64,000 nucleotides of DNA. Source: Diphasiastrum complanatum. Its lineage: Eukaryota; Streptophyta; Lycopodiopsida; Lycopodiales; Lycopodiaceae. Every line of letters begins with the position of its first letter. Within the stretch, counting starts at the first letter, position 1. This document shows, in pieces, positions 63,943 through 64,000 of this stretch. The notes beneath the pieces were generated by a model. That model was given only the letters and a program-made list of their open reading frames with translations, had not been told where the DNA came from and did no database searches. The stretch lies in contig CM055098.1 of assembly GCA_029204225.1 (NCBI GenBank), positions 1,549,106 through 1,613,105 of the forward strand, read 5' to 3'. The translations under genes were made by a program, and so were the position numbers.

Positions 63943-64000
63943 AAACTTTCAACTTTTATTGACTGAAAGAAAACTCAAAAGTAGTAAATATCCAAGAATA

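Overview
The window looks like nuclear DNA from a land plant with a large, repeat-rich genome. The evidence is Ty1/copia retrotransposons with the initiator-Met-tRNA primer site typical of plants, TTTAGGG-type telomere-like tracts, a spliced plant-like gene with an AAA|GTATGT donor, and very long (AG)n/(CT)n and (AT)n microsatellites. A fern, lycophyte or gymnosperm would fit the old decayed repeats, but the sequence alone does not settle this. Genes are sparse: one well-supported protein gene (33015-37773, minus strand) and one possible first exon near the right end (63452 onward). Nearly everything else is transposon-derived, satellite-like or unrecognised.

Left part (1-8.8 kb): a short tandem repeat, a strong 211-bp foldback, a decayed copia copy with one LTR (3631-5775), and a cluster of AT and AG microsatellites.

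8.8-21.6 kb is the most interesting region. It is a head-to-tail series of four related minus-strand elements, called here D, A, C and B, in which (CT)n tracts (sense strand) separate neighbouring units. A and B carry an ORF1-like protein (Cys cluster) and a reverse transcriptase. C and D share 5' and/or 3' flanks with them but have lost the coding part. Further non-coding members lie at 39.86-40.75 kb (F), 55.8-57.1 kb (H) and 57.2-59.4 kb (G). Every recognisable 3' end abuts (CT)n. In my reading this is a retroelement family that inserts at (CT)n microsatellites, or primes from them, and supports non-autonomous derivatives. I see no endonuclease domain. Copy A has lost the YIDD box and copy B has Asn in place of the motif-A Asp, so neither should be active.

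21.6-33 kb is mainly gene-free: degenerate telomere-like repeats, a tRNA-derived SINE on the minus strand, several minisatellites and a GC-rich repeat island. 33-38 kb holds a two-exon gene for a protein of about 1304 residues, with an N-terminal UBZ4/Rad18-type zinc finger, 23 decapeptide repeats, a coiled coil and a conserved-looking C-terminal domain. 38.3-38.6 kb holds a 135-bp tandem repeat ending in a near-perfect 118-bp palindrome.

42-61 kb is a stack of nested LTR retrotransposons. It includes an almost intact minus-strand copia element (44259-50135, four in-frame stops, LTR termini TTAGAATT...AATTCTAA), a heavily decayed plus-strand copia element (about 50391-54420), a clean 1000-bp solo LTR with 5-bp target duplications (57753-58752) inside copy G, and an older relative of the 44-50 kb element (59372-61315). 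Many premature stops in these relics look like CAG to TAG or TGG to TAG/TGA changes, as expected from deamination of methylated cytosines.
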